DNA of 55,055 bases from Lachnospiraceae bacterium (GCA_900764695.1 CAAFOY010000001.1:1-55055), one strand, 5' to 3'. Shown: positions 16,746 to 25,164, counted from the first letter of the stretch. Translations and numbers: made by a program. The notes: generated from the letters alone by a model not told the origin.

Positions 16746-17522
16746 ATGGCTCTTTTTAAAGTAGAAATATGCGGAGTAAATACATCAAAATTACCTTTGT
16801 TAACAGAGGACGAGAAGAAGGAATTATTTAAAGAAATAAAGAAAGGAAATGAAGTTGCGAGAGAAAAATATATAAGAGGAAATTTAAGACTGGTTTTAAG
16901 CATTTTGCAAAGATTTTCTAATAGCAATGAGAATGTGGATGACCTGTTTCAGATAGGCTGCATAGGTTTGATTAAGGCAGTAGACAATTTTGACGATACA
17001 TTAAATGTGAAATTTTCTACTTATGCCGTGCCGATGATTTCGGGCGAATTAAAAAGATATTTAAGAGATAATGCAGCAATCAGGGTAAGTCGTTCCATAA
17101 AGGACATTGCCTACAAAGCAATATATTGTAAAGAAAATATAATAAAAACTACTCACAGGGAGCCTACTGTGGTAGAAATTGCAAAAGAGATAGGAGTGGA
17201 ACCTGAAGATGTGGTGTATGCCCTTGACGCAATCCAAAGCCCGGTGTCTCTATATGATCCTGTATACGACCAGGGTGGGGATACCTTATATGTAATGGAC
17301 CAGATAAGTGACAAAAAGAATAAAGAAGAAAAATGGGTAGAGAATATAGTTTTAAATGAGGCATTAAAAGGTTTAAGTGAAAGAGAACGAAAAATAATAG
17401 ATATGAGATTCTTTAATGGAAAAACACAAATGGAAATAGCAGATGAAATTGGCATAAGCCAGGCACAGGTTAGCAGACTTGAAAAGAACGCACTGAAGGC
17501 AATGAAGAAATATATGGAGTAA
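16746..17522 (+). CDS. sigG: RNA polymerase sporulation sigma factor SigG
   Basis: 258 residues. The N-terminal VEICGVNTSKLPLLTEDEK matches the sigma-G/F-specific start. Region 2 (NLRLVLSILQRFSNSNENVDDLFQIGCIGL) and region 4 (MEIADEIGISQAQVSRLEKNALKAMKKYM) are intact. Sigma-G runs late forespore expression. The order spoIIGA-sigE-sigG is the classical one. ATG preceded by GGGGGAA. A terminator lies between sigE and sigG, so it should have its own forespore promoter, but I cannot see a good sigma-F consensus. Confidence 0.94.
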   Translation: MALFKVEICGVNTSKLPLLTEDEKKELFKEIKKGNEVAREKYIRGNLRLVLSILQRFSNSNENVDDLFQIGCIGLIKAVDNFDDTLNVKFSTYAVPMISGELKRYLRDNAAIRVSRSIKDIAYKAIYCKENIIKTTHREPTVVEIAKEIGVEPEDVVYALDAIQSPVSLYDPVYDQGGDTLYVMDQISDKKNKEEKWVENIVLNEALKGLSERERKIIDMRFFNGKTQMEIADEIGISQAQVSRLEKNALKAMKKYME

Positions 17523-17588
17523 TAAAATCAGGAACCAATTATAATAATCTGTATATACTAAAGAAAAGGGTGAAATTGTTCAATCATA

Positions 17589-17849
17589 ATGCGTATAGAA
17601 GAATTGAAACAAAAAGAAGTTATAAATACTTGCAACTGCAAAATATTAGGTTGTGCAGATGACATAGAGTTTGATATTTGTACAGGCTGTATTGAGGCAA
17701 TAATAGTTCCGGGACCGGGAAAATGGTGTGGTCTTGTGTGTAGTGATTTTGAATATGTAATTCCATTTAAATGTATTGTTCAGGTGGGACCTGACATAAT
17801 TCTTGTAAAAGTTGATGAAAAAGAAGTGAGAAACAAAATAAAAGTGTAA
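17589..17849 (+). CDS. YlmC/YmxH family PRC-barrel sporulation protein
   Basis: 86 residues with a PRC-barrel-like fold: EELKQKEVINTCNCKILGCADDIEFD, then VPGPGKWCGLV and the acidic C-terminal strand. YlmC/YmxH proteins are small and conserved in spore-formers; their biochemical role is unknown. Position directly after sigG fits. Several cysteines (CNCKILGC) are notable. The start has only weak ribosome-binding complementarity. GTATA at 17551 with GGTGAAATT at 17569 resembles sigma-F elements, but the spacing is short. Confidence 0.85.
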   Translation: MRIEELKQKEVINTCNCKILGCADDIEFDICTGCIEAIIVPGPGKWCGLVCSDFEYVIPFKCIVQVGPDIILVKVDEKEVRNKIKV

Positions 17850-17854
17850 ATTTC

Positions 17855-17883
17855 TTGACCTATGGATAAAAGTTCCATATAAT
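17855..17883 (+). promoter_or_regulatory. Sigma-A promoter of nrdR
   Basis: TTGACC (17855-17860), a 17-base spacer and TATAAT (17878-17883), about 93 bases before nrdR. Nearly perfect consensus. Confidence 0.8.
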
Positions 17884-17975
17884 CTAGTAGTAAAAACATT
17901 TTAGTTAGAAGAATGTAATAGTTAAAAAGAAAATATGTAAAAACTTATAAGAACTAACAAGTACGGAGGATTTAA

Positions 17976-18425
17976 ATGAAGTGTCCATATTGTGGAGCAG
18001 ATGATACAAAAGTTATAGACTCAAGACCGGCAGAAGAGAACAATGCCATTAGAAGAAGACGTCAGTGCGAGAAATGCAACAAGCGTTTTACAACATATGA
18101 AAAAGTAGAAACAATACCTTTAATAGTAATAAAAAAAGAAAACATAAGAGAGCCATATGACAGAGGAAAAATAGAGGCAGGAATACTTCGCTCATGCCAT
18201 AAAAGACCGGTATCATATGACCAGATAGTGCAGGCTGTGGAAGATGTTGAAAATACTATTTTTAACATGGAAAAGAAAGAAATTCCAAGTCAGGTTATTG
18301 GCAAGATTGTAATGGAGAGACTAAAACAGCTTGATCAGGTAGCCTATGTGCGCTTTGCATCTGTATATAGGGAATTTAAGGACGTAAATACCTTTATGGA
18401 TGAATTGAAAAAATTACTAAAATAA
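17976..18425 (+). CDS. nrdR: Transcriptional repressor NrdR
   Basis: 149 residues: an N-terminal zinc ribbon with C3xxC6 and the later CEKC pair (QCEKCNKRFTTYE), then an ATP-cone domain (VIKKENIREPYDRGKIEAGI). It senses ATP/dATP and represses ribonucleotide reductase genes. Family length is standard. ATG with ACGGAGGA upstream. yqeG follows after 16 bases. Confidence 0.97.
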   Translation: MKCPYCGADDTKVIDSRPAEENNAIRRRRQCEKCNKRFTTYEKVETIPLIVIKKENIREPYDRGKIEAGILRSCHKRPVSYDQIVQAVEDVENTIFNMEKKEIPSQVIGKIVMERLKQLDQVAYVRFASVYREFKDVNTFMDELKKLLK

Positions 18426-18441
18426 AACTTAAGGAGACAAA

Positions 18442-18948
18442 ATGCTGGAAAGATTTTACCCAAATGAGTATCTGGATTCAGTTTATGATATTGATTTTGA
18501 AATGTATTACAAACAGGGAATCAGAGGAATAATCTCAGACATAGACAACACATTGGTTCCTCACGGAGCACCTGCCACAGAAGAAATAGTGGCATTGTTT
18601 GACAAAATACATAAATTAGGAATAGATACATGTCTTATATCAAATAATCAAGAGCCAAGAGTTGAGCCATTTGCATATGCAGTAAAGTCAAAATACATAT
18701 TTGATGCTCATAAGCCAAGCACAAAAAACTACAGGAAAGCAATGGAACTTATGGGAACAACACCTAAGAATACGCTATTTTTAGGCGATCAAATCTTCAC
18801 AGACATATGGGGAGCCAATAGAGCAGGAGTGCAAACAGTAATGCTCAAAAAAATAGACAAAAAAGAAGAAATACAGATAGTCTTAAAACGAATTCCGGAA
18901 AAATTTGTTTTGTGGAGATGGCGAAAGAAACTTCAAAAAACACAGTAA
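18442..18948 (+). CDS. yqeG: YqeG family HAD-type phosphatase
   Basis: 168 residues of HAD subfamily IIIA. Motif I is ISDIDNTLVPHG, with the nucleophilic Asp and DxDxT pattern. Motif II is in CLISNNQE, the conserved Lys in AHKPSTKN, and motif IV in FLGDQIFTDIWGANRAG. The substrate is not known with certainty for bacterial YqeG. In many Firmicutes yqeG sits beside aroE, as here. Probably cotranscribed with nrdR. Confidence 0.93.
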   Translation: MLERFYPNEYLDSVYDIDFEMYYKQGIRGIISDIDNTLVPHGAPATEEIVALFDKIHKLGIDTCLISNNQEPRVEPFAYAVKSKYIFDAHKPSTKNYRKAMELMGTTPKNTLFLGDQIFTDIWGANRAGVQTVMLKKIDKKEEIQIVLKRIPEKFVLWRWRKKLQKTQ

Positions 18949-18967
18949 AAACTTGGAAATAGTATAT

Positions 18968-19112
18968 AAAAAAGAACAACCAACTCTAAAGAAAGTGCTC
19001 TGAAGCCGTCGGCCCTTAGAAGATGGGGCAGTGTAGCTGCCACAGATTCTTGGTACCACTACCAGCTGAGGGCAACGGTAGCGTGCTTTCGTTGAGCCGG
19101 TTGTTCTTTTTT
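18968..19112 (+). ncRNA. Structured RNA-like element or elaborate bidirectional terminator
   Basis: A perfect 14-bp outer stem (18968-18981 with 19099-19112) encloses about 117 bases with further pairing. GAAAGTGC pairs with GTGCTTTC, CCGT with ACGG, and GCCCTTA with TGAGGGC. Two hairpins sit inside: GGCAG-TGTAG-CTGCC and TGGTA-CCAC-TACCA. The 3' end runs into a T-run on the plus strand and also on the minus strand, so it could end both yqeG and convergent aroE transcripts. The interior is far more GC-rich and more ordered than a plain terminator. I do not match it to 6S, SRP, tmRNA or a riboswitch class. Strand is uncertain. Confidence 0.55.
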
Positions 19113-19139
19113 GAAAAACTTTTAGTAAGTTTTATTGCA

Positions 19140-20009
19140 CTAATCAAAGTACTTTGCTTTGATTTCTTCAGTAGGCATTTCCTTGCCTGTCCAAAGATAG
19201 AATGCTTCTGCACCTTGGTAGAGTAACATATATAATCCGTTGAATACTGAACAGCCTTTTTCTTTTGCCATCTTGTATAGTTTTGTTTCTAAAGGATTAT
19301 AGATTATGTCTGAAACTATTAATTCAGGTCTTAAGATTGAAGAATCCTTTACTAGGCATCCGTCTGTATTTGGTGCCATTCCGATTGGTGTGGCATTTGT
19401 AAGAATATCGCTTGAAAAAACTGATTCTCCAATTGAATCGTCGTTCATTTCAATTAAGTTTACTTTACAGTCTGTGTTGTCGTTGATGTCGCTTACAAGT
19501 TTTTCTGCTTTGCTCCAGAAGTTATCTTTTATGCTTAAAACATCAATTTCACGGGCACCGTCTAAAGCTGCCTGAACACAAATAGATGAAGCAGCACCGC
19601 CTGAACCTAAAAGTGTCATTTTTTTGCCAACAATATTGTGACCGCAATCCTGAAGTGAACGGATATAGCCTGTTCCGTCAGTGTTGTGACCGACGAATTT
19701 ACCATTATCATTTACAACAGTGTTAACTGCGCCGATTATTTTTGCGGCAGGTGATAATTCATCAACTAATTTGCTCATTAATGTTTTGTCAGGCATAGTG
19801 CAGTTAAAACCTGCAACATTTAATTTCTTAAGACCTTCAAAAGCAACCTGAAGATTATTTTCAGGTACATCAAAACATAAATAAACGTAATCAAGACCTA
19901 AAAGTCTATATGCCTCGTTATGCATTAAAGGAGATTTGCTGTGTGAAACAGGGCTTCCGAGAAGTCCGGTAAGTCTAGTCTGTCCTGTAATTTCTGATAT
20001 ACAACCCAT
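19140..20009 (-). CDS. aroE: Shikimate dehydrogenase AroE
   Basis: 289 residues. It reduces 3-dehydroshikimate to shikimate with NADPH. Substrate-binding S22-H-S24 is in SHSKSPLMHNEAY, the catalytic Lys in CTMPDK (about K75) and Asp in NTDGTGY. The nucleotide-binding GSGGAASS is near residue 136 and the C-terminal DIIYNPLETKL is present. The second conserved block reads GFNCTMPDKT where GxNVTxPxK is common, a mild variant. I chose the ATG at 20007-20009, giving MGCISEITG, with AAAGGCGGA upstream. A start at 20123 lacks family support. Divergent from the aroD-aroK fusion, which supplies the steps before and after it. Confidence 0.95.
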   Translation of the reverse strand: MGCISEITGQTRLTGLLGSPVSHSKSPLMHNEAYRLLGLDYVYLCFDVPENNLQVAFEGLKKLNVAGFNCTMPDKTLMSKLVDELSPAAKIIGAVNTVVNDNGKFVGHNTDGTGYIRSLQDCGHNIVGKKMTLLGSGGAASSICVQAALDGAREIDVLSIKDNFWSKAEKLVSDINDNTDCKVNLIEMNDDSIGESVFSSDILTNATPIGMAPNTDGCLVKDSSILRPELIVSDIIYNPLETKLYKMAKEKGCSVFNGLYMLLYQGAEAFYLWTGKEMPTEEIKAKYFD

Positions 20010-20133
20010 AATTGTATCCGCCTTTCCTAATATGTAAAAATAAAGCCGACACGTAAAAAAAGTCGACATTTTGATTATACGGATTGTGTTTCGCTTTTCA
20101 CTTTCACAACCTACTGTAATCATATCTGTTTAA

Positions 20134-20162
20134 ATAATACAACACAAATATAATATGGTCAA
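20134..20162 (-). promoter_or_regulatory. Sigma-A promoter of aroE
   Basis: On the minus strand TTGACC (20162-20157), a 17-base spacer and TATTAT (20139-20134), about 125 bases before the aroE start. Confidence 0.75.
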
Positions 20163-20222
20163 AATTTTTTGAAATAATAAGGAAAAATTTCTCAATAAAA
20201 CAAATTAGCCAAGGTCTTAATG

Positions 20223-20251
20223 TTGACTTAGAACTTTTGCTAATTTATACT
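20223..20251 (+). promoter_or_regulatory. Sigma-A promoter of the aroD-aroK fusion
   Basis: TTGACT (20223-20228), a 17-base spacer and TATACT (20246-20251), about 34 bases before the start codon and divergent to the aroE promoter. It rules out the upstream in-frame ATG at 20237. Confidence 0.75.
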
Positions 20252-20284
20252 CTGTATATGCGAAAAAGGGAGGACTTTGTACCA

Positions 20285-21589
20285 ATGAAGACTTTAGAGT
20301 GTAGAGGAATCACATTAAGTGATAAGCAAACTAAGATTTGCGTTCCGATAACAGGAACTGATTTAGAAGAAATAAAAGAACAGGCAGAGAAGATTGCTAA
20401 TATGAATCCTGACGTTGTGGAATGGAGAGCAGATTTCTATGATGTAAAGGACAATGACGAAACTGAGTTTGAACAGTGTCTTAAGGCTATCAATGATAAT
20501 CTAAAAAAAATCCCAATTATTTATACATATAGAACATCAAATGAAGGTGGAGAAAAGAGTATTGATGTTGATGATTATTGCAGACTTTGCAAGTATGTTT
20601 CAGAAATATCTGAGAAATATAATGTGGCAATGATTGATGTGGAGTTATATGAAAATAAAGACCAGAAGGACATTGGCAAGTTGCTTTTAGATATTAAAAG
20701 CACCGGAGTTAAGGTTATTGGTTCTAATCATCATTTTGAGGGCACACCATCAGAAAAAGATATATTCAATGTATTGAAAACAATGGAAGAAGCAGGGGCA
20801 GATATTTGCAAGATTGCAGTAATGCCTAAAGAAAAAGTTGATGTTAAAACATTAATAAATGCTTCAAAGAAAGCTAATAAAGAATTAAATGCGCCGATTA
20901 TAACAATGTCAATGGGAGAGCTTGGAGCGGTAACAAGAATTTGTACAAGAATGACAGGATCAGTTGTTACATTTGGGGCAGGAGTTAATGCATCTGCACC
21001 GGGACAGCCACCATGTGAAATGGTTAGATTCCTTTTGAAAGCTTCAGAAAGTGGAAAGATAGATTGCAACGTGGCTTTAATAGGTTTTATGGGAACAGGA
21101 AAAACAACAATATCCAATGCTTTATCAAGAATAACAGGTTTTAAGGAAGTAGATGTGGATCAGTATATTGTTGAAAAAGAAGGCATGGCAATAAAAGATA
21201 TTTTTGCAGAAAATGGCGAGCAATATTTTAGAGATTTGGAAACTCAGGCTTTAAGAGATTTACAGGAAGAAAAAGAAACAATTATTTCCTGCGGTGGAGG
21301 AGCTGTTTTAAGAGATGAAAATGTGGAAATACTAAATACTGGAAGTGTTATTGTACAGCTTAAGGCTACACCTGAAACAGTATTTGAAAGAGTAAAAGAC
21401 CATACACACAGACCTATTTTAAATAATGACATGAGTGTAAGACACATTACTGAATTAATGAATCAGAGAGAACCAAGATATAATTCAGTTGCGGACATAC
21501 AGGTTAATGTTGATAAGGGAGACAGGGTAGAAACTTGTTATTACATACTTAAAGAACTTGAAAAAACAGGTCATTTTAGTGTAGAATAA
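20285..21589 (+). CDS. aroD-aroK: Fused 3-dehydroquinate dehydratase (type I)/shikimate kinase
   Basis: 434 residues. The N-terminal domain (1 to about 255) is a type I dehydroquinase with E46 in VVEWRAD, the catalytic His in GSNHHFEGTP (149-150) and the Schiff-base Lys K176 in ICKIAVMPK. The C-terminal domain (about 260-434) is a shikimate kinase with P-loop GFMGTGKTT (267-275), the acidic VDVDQYI, EQYFRDLE, SCGGGAV and the RPIL lid region. Both active sites look intact, so it should catalyse steps 3 and 5 of the shikimate pathway, with AroE doing step 4. ATG at 20285 with GGGAGG upstream. The usual separate genes are fused here. Confidence 0.95.
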   Translation: MKTLECRGITLSDKQTKICVPITGTDLEEIKEQAEKIANMNPDVVEWRADFYDVKDNDETEFEQCLKAINDNLKKIPIIYTYRTSNEGGEKSIDVDDYCRLCKYVSEISEKYNVAMIDVELYENKDQKDIGKLLLDIKSTGVKVIGSNHHFEGTPSEKDIFNVLKTMEEAGADICKIAVMPKEKVDVKTLINASKKANKELNAPIITMSMGELGAVTRICTRMTGSVVTFGAGVNASAPGQPPCEMVRFLLKASESGKIDCNVALIGFMGTGKTTISNALSRITGFKEVDVDQYIVEKEGMAIKDIFAENGEQYFRDLETQALRDLQEEKETIISCGGGAVLRDENVEILNTGSVIVQLKATPETVFERVKDHTHRPILNNDMSVRHITELMNQREPRYNSVADIQVNVDKGDRVETCYYILKELEKTGHFSVE

Positions 21590-21596
21590 AAAGTGG

Positions 21597-21625
21597 TTGA
21601 AATAAATATAAATATAATTTATAAT
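21597..21625 (+). promoter_or_regulatory. Sigma-A promoter of efp
   Basis: TTGAAA (21597-21602), a 17-base spacer and TATAAT (21620-21625), 48 bases before efp. Confidence 0.75.
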
Positions 21626-21672
21626 ATTTTTTAGCGTGACTTAGTCACAGACGAACTTTAGGAGGAATAATT

Positions 21673-22230
21673 ATGGTAACAGCAGGCGATTTCAAGAATG
21701 GTATTACTATTGAATATGATGGAAAGATTTGTCAGATTATTGAATTCCAGCATGTTAAACCGGGAAAAGGCGCAGCGTTCGTTAGAACAAAATTAAAAGA
21801 TATCAAGAGTGGCGGTGTTGTAGAAACAACATTCAGACCAACAGAAAAATTCGAAAATGCACATATCGATAGAAAGGATATGCAGTATTTATATAACGAT
21901 GGTGATTTATACTACTTTATGGATGGTGAGACATATGACCAGATAGCAGTAAGTGCTGAAAAGGTAGGCGATTCACTTAAGTTTGTAAAAGAGAATGAAA
22001 CAGTTAAGATTTGTTCATGTAAGGGTGATATTTTTGCAATTGAACCACCTATTACAGTTGAACTTCAGATTACAGAAACAGAACCTGGATTCAAGGGTAA
22101 CACAGCAACTAATGCTACTAAGCCTGCAATTGTTGAAACAGGAGCAACAGTATATGTTCCATTGTTTGTTGAACAGGGTGAAACAATTGTTATTGATACA
22201 CGTACAGGAGAATATTCAAAGCGTGTTTAA
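21673..22230 (+). CDS. efp: Translation elongation factor P
   Basis: 185 residues in three beta-barrel domains. It rescues ribosomes stalled at consecutive prolines. The domain I loop [17 protein letters not shown] carries the Lys that is modified in many bacteria. The EF-P signature is in domain III ([20 protein letters not shown]) and the end is [11 protein letters not shown]. Strong AGGAGGAA ribosome-binding site. Monocistronic, with its own promoter and terminator. Confidence 0.98.
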   Translation: MVTAGDFKNGITIEYDGKICQIIEFQHVKPGKGAAFVRTKLKDIKSGGVVETTFRPTEKFENAHIDRKDMQYLYNDGDLYYFMDGETYDQIAVSAEKVGDSLKFVKENETVKICSCKGDIFAIEPPITVELQITETEPGFKGNTATNATKPAIVETGATVYVPLFVEQGETIVIDTRTGEYSKRV

Positions 22231-22246
22231 TGCATAGTAAGCTGAT

Positions 22247-22276
22247 AAAAAGCTGCGCTAATGCGCAGCTTTTTAT
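22247..22276 (+). terminator. Intrinsic terminator after efp
   Basis: AAAAAGCTGCGC (22247-22258), loop TAAT and GCGCAGCTTTTT (22263-22274). A perfect 12-bp stem, active in both directions. Confidence 0.92.
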
Positions 22277-22334
22277 ATAATATAGAATCTTTTTACAGAA
22301 ATGCATAAGTGGAAAGAAATTCTTTTTTTATATT

Positions 22335-22358
22335 ATTTTGTTAAAAAATTAACAAAAT
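22335..22358. promoter_or_regulatory. Rex operator before the 2-hydroxyacid dehydrogenase gene
   Basis: TTGTTAA-AAAA-TTAACAA at 22338-22355 matches the Rex consensus TTGTTAANNNNTTAACAA at every defined position. The palindrome extends to ATTTTG/CAAAAT. Rex represses fermentative NADH-using genes when NADH is low. TATTAT at 22331-22336 overlaps its edge and may be the -10. Confidence 0.8.
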
Positions 22359-22384
22359 AAAAGGGATATAAGGAGGATGGACAT

Positions 22385-23344
22385 ATGAATATAGTTATTT
22401 TAGATGCCAACACACTAACATTAGATAACGACATTGATTTTTCAGTGTTTAACCAGTATGGGGATGTAACGATATATCAGTCAAGCACTGATGAAGAAGT
22501 AGGGGAAAGAATTAAAGATGCAGAAGTTGTTTTGTGTAACAAGACAGTTTTGAACGCAGACAAGTTAAGCAAGGCACCTAATTTAAAATATATCGGATTA
22601 TTCGCAACAGGATATAACAATATTGACATTGATTATACAAGAGCTCATAGCATAACTGTATGTAATGCAGGCGATTATTCAACAGAAGCAGTTGCCCAGC
22701 ATGTATTTGCATTTATTTTGCATGAATATAACACAGTAGACAAGTATAATACATTCGTTAAGAATGAAGGTTGGGTTAATGCTGAAACATTTTCTCCATT
22801 CTTTGCCATGAGAGAATTACATGGGAAGACTATTGGGGTTATCGGTTATGGATCAATCGGAAGAAAAGTTGCCGACGTAGCAAGAGTTTTTGGAATGAAG
22901 GTTATGGCATATAGTAGAAGTCAGGAAAAGAAAGATCCTAACTTTAGAATATTAGAATATGCATCAATTGATGATATTCTTGCTAATTCAGATATTGTAA
23001 CAATGCACTGTCCTCTTAATGAAGATTCAAAATATATGTGCAATAAAGAGTTCTTTAAGAAAATGAAAAAAGATGCCTTATTCATTAACACATCACGAGG
23101 AAACGTAGTAGACGAAGAAGCTTTGGCTTGGGCACTTAACAATGACATTATTGCTCATGCAGCAGTAGACGTAGTTTCAAAAGAACCTATGGAAAAGGAT
23201 AATGTATTACTTAAGGCTAAGAACATTATTATTACACCACATATTGCGTGGGCTCCAATCGAGGCTAGAACACGACTTATTAAAATTGTTTCAAAAAATT
23301 TGCAAAAATGGGTTGCAGGAACCCCTATAAATGTTATAGAATAG
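22385..23344 (+). CDS. D-isomer-specific 2-hydroxyacid dehydrogenase
   Basis: 319 residues. The NAD-binding Rossmann motif GVIGYGSIGRKVADVA is near residue 150. The catalytic Arg is in NTSRGNVVDEEAL, Glu in DVVSKEP and His in TPHIAWAP. These enzymes reduce 2-ketoacids with NADH. Closest by motif are glycerate/hydroxypyruvate reductase-type members, but D-lactate or another 2-ketoacid cannot be excluded. The perfect Rex operator just upstream implies use of NADH under reducing or fermentative conditions. ATG with AAGGAGGA upstream. Confidence 0.9.
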   Translation: MNIVILDANTLTLDNDIDFSVFNQYGDVTIYQSSTDEEVGERIKDAEVVLCNKTVLNADKLSKAPNLKYIGLFATGYNNIDIDYTRAHSITVCNAGDYSTEAVAQHVFAFILHEYNTVDKYNTFVKNEGWVNAETFSPFFAMRELHGKTIGVIGYGSIGRKVADVARVFGMKVMAYSRSQEKKDPNFRILEYASIDDILANSDIVTMHCPLNEDSKYMCNKEFFKKMKKDALFINTSRGNVVDEEALAWALNNDIIAHAAVDVVSKEPMEKDNVLLKAKNIIITPHIAWAPIEARTRLIKIVSKNLQKWVAGTPINVIE

Positions 23345-23460
23345 CATTACGAAAGGTGTTTAGAACGGATTAATGTTAATCTAATCTAAAAAAGGTGCGG
23401 GAACAGTGATTGAAATTATTATGTTCTCAGCAGATTAATTTTTTTTAAGGAGGAACAGTC

Positions 23461-24330
23461 ATGAGAAGATTGACAAAGAAGATTGCAGCATCTGCTTTAG
23501 CACTTTCTCTCGTATTTACTATGGGAACACAGTGTTTTGCTGCAAACTGGGGTAGCTATTTCGGAGGCTCACAAGGATGGTATGAAGGAGCTGAAGGAAC
23601 TTTAACATCTAACACAGATAAGGCTTGGACAGCACAGATGGCATCTATCGGATACGGTGGAGTTTGGGGTGCTCAGGTTTATAAGAACGGAATCAGTGTT
23701 AAGAAGGGACAGCAGTATACACTTTCATTTGATGCACAGTCATCAACATGTGATAAGTGGGTATACGTTAAGGTTTCAACAGATGAAACATTAGCTTTCT
23801 CAGATTGGGTTCAGTTAAAGAAAGGTAGCACAACTAAGTATTCAACAACATTTACAGCTAAGGCTAATGCTAAATCAGTATACTTCGGTATTGGTGGAGA
23901 ATTTGGTGACAGACAGGGCGTTGACACAGATAAGGATGCAGCAATCAGATATGGTGTATTCACATCAACAAAGGGTGCTCTTTCACAGCTTAAAGATGTT
24001 GATCCAACATTCTCAACAACAGTTAAGCTTACTAATTTCTATTTAGGAGCTGCTAAGCCTGCAAAGGTTAACTTAAAGAGCGTTAAGGCAGCTAAAAAGG
24101 GTAAAGTTAAAGTTAAATATAAGAAAGTTGCCGGAGCTGCAGGATATCAGATTCAGTACTCATTAAAGAGCAACATGAAGTCAGCTAAGAGCAAAACAAC
24201 AAAAAAGGCTACTTACACAATTTCAAAACTTAAAAAAGGTAAAAAATATTATGTAAGAGTTAGAGCTTACAACAAAGGTAAGAAAGCTTACGGCGATTGG
24301 AGCAGGAAGAAAGCTGTTAAGGTTAAATAA
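23461..24330 (+). CDS. Secreted CBM-like protein with C-terminal Lys-rich FN3 domain
   Basis: 289 residues. A signal peptide is clear (MRRLTKKIAASALALSLVFTMGTQCFA, cut near residue 27). A Trp/Tyr-rich beta-sandwich domain (about 28-200: NWGSYFGGSQGWYEG, YTLSFDAQSS, STTFTAKANAKSVYFGIGG, VKLTNFYLG) resembles CBM_4_9-type carbohydrate-binding modules. The final ~80 residues are a very basic fibronectin-III domain (AGYQIQYSLKSNMKSAKS, KKYYVRVRAYNKGKKAYGDW). No catalytic motif was found. Binding of polysaccharide at the surface is inferred. The same FN3 type recurs in five later proteins. AAGGAGGA ribosome-binding site. Confidence 0.8.
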   Translation: MRRLTKKIAASALALSLVFTMGTQCFAANWGSYFGGSQGWYEGAEGTLTSNTDKAWTAQMASIGYGGVWGAQVYKNGISVKKGQQYTLSFDAQSSTCDKWVYVKVSTDETLAFSDWVQLKKGSTTKYSTTFTAKANAKSVYFGIGGEFGDRQGVDTDKDAAIRYGVFTSTKGALSQLKDVDPTFSTTVKLTNFYLGAAKPAKVNLKSVKAAKKGKVKVKYKKVAGAAGYQIQYSLKSNMKSAKSKTTKKATYTISKLKKGKKYYVRVRAYNKGKKAYGDWSRKKAVKVK

Positions 24331-24349
24331 TAAAGAATAATTTTGTTAT

Positions 24350-24382
24350 CCCTCATATCCTTTGATATGAGGGGTTTCTTTT
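24350..24382 (+). terminator. Intrinsic terminator
   Basis: CCCTCATATC, loop CTTT and GATATGAGGG (24350-24373), followed by GTTTCTTTT. Confidence 0.9.
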
Positions 24383-24392
24383 AATCAATCAA

Positions 24393-24465
24393 AAAACGTT
24401 TCTAAGTAGAAAGTCGTTATAAGTCGAACGATTTTTTACATATTTGGTATTTTTTTACATATAAT
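24393..24465 (+). promoter_or_regulatory. Candidate promoter region of the SSB-like gene
   Basis: TTTACA (24435-24440) and TATAAT (24460-24465) are separated by 19 bases, a suboptimal spacing. AAAACGTTT at 24393-24401 resembles the elements before two secreted-protein genes. Confidence 0.4.
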
Positions 24466-24515
24466 AGTAATGATAAAAAAATAATAAACCAAAGTATGGT
24501 AAAGGGGGAAATACA

Positions 24516-25145
24516 ATGATTGACAAAGTTATTGAAAACAACAGAGTAAGTATTATAGGAGAGATAGTTTCTGAGTTTAAATTCAGTCATGAAGTTTTTG
24601 GCGAAGGTTTCTACACAGTTGACGTGTCGGTGGACAGATTAAGTGAATTAACAGATGTAATTCCGTTAATGGTGTCAGAAAGACTTGTTGATGTTAGTGA
24701 AGACTATCAGGGAAGGCTTGTTGAAGTATCAGGTCAGTTCAGATCTTATAATCGTCATGAAGGAGCAAAAAACAAGTTAGTTCTATCGATTTTTGTAAGG
24801 GAATGGGAAGAAGTAGAAGAAAACCTGGAATCAGGCAAAACTAATCAGATATTCTTAGATGGTTATATCTGCAAAGCACCTATTTATAGAAAAACACCTC
24901 TTGGAAGAGAAATAGCAGATTTATTAGTTGCAGTTAATCGACCTTATGGCAAGTCAGATTACATACCTTGTATTGCATGGGGACGAAATGCAAGATATGC
25001 ATCAACTTTTGAAGTGGGTGGTCATATTCAAATCTGGGGAAGAGTACAGAGTCGCGAGTATGTGAAAAAAATAAACGAAGAGGAAAGCGAAAAGCATGTT
25101 GCTTACGAAGTTTCTGTAAGCAAACTTGAATATATTGATGAATAA
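24516..25145 (+). CDS. SSB-like single-stranded DNA-binding (tandem OB-fold) protein
   Basis: 209 residues. The N-terminal half (NNRVSIIGEIVSEFKFSHEVFGEGFYTVDVSVDRLS) and the C-terminal half (NQIFLDGYICKAPIYRKTPLGREIADLLVAVNRPYGKSDYIPCIAWGRNARYA) each look like an OB-fold. The second has clear SSB/PriB-type motifs. There is no acidic glycine-rich tail as in canonical Ssb, so it is a paralog, not the main replication SSB. Such two-OB proteins are common in Clostridia; their role is not established. Flanked by terminators, so monocistronic. Confidence 0.82.
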   Translation: MIDKVIENNRVSIIGEIVSEFKFSHEVFGEGFYTVDVSVDRLSELTDVIPLMVSERLVDVSEDYQGRLVEVSGQFRSYNRHEGAKNKLVLSIFVREWEEVEENLESGKTNQIFLDGYICKAPIYRKTPLGREIADLLVAVNRPYGKSDYIPCIAWGRNARYASTFEVGGHIQIWGRVQSREYVKKINEEESEKHVAYEVSVSKLEYIDE

Positions 25146-25164
25146 AATATAATACTGAAGAGTT

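Noticed and set aside
18968..19112. T-box because of TGGTACC, or 6S/SRP/tmRNA
   Set aside because: No T-box specifier or downstream gene in either direction; no 6S bulge architecture, SRP domain IV motif or tmRNA ends.
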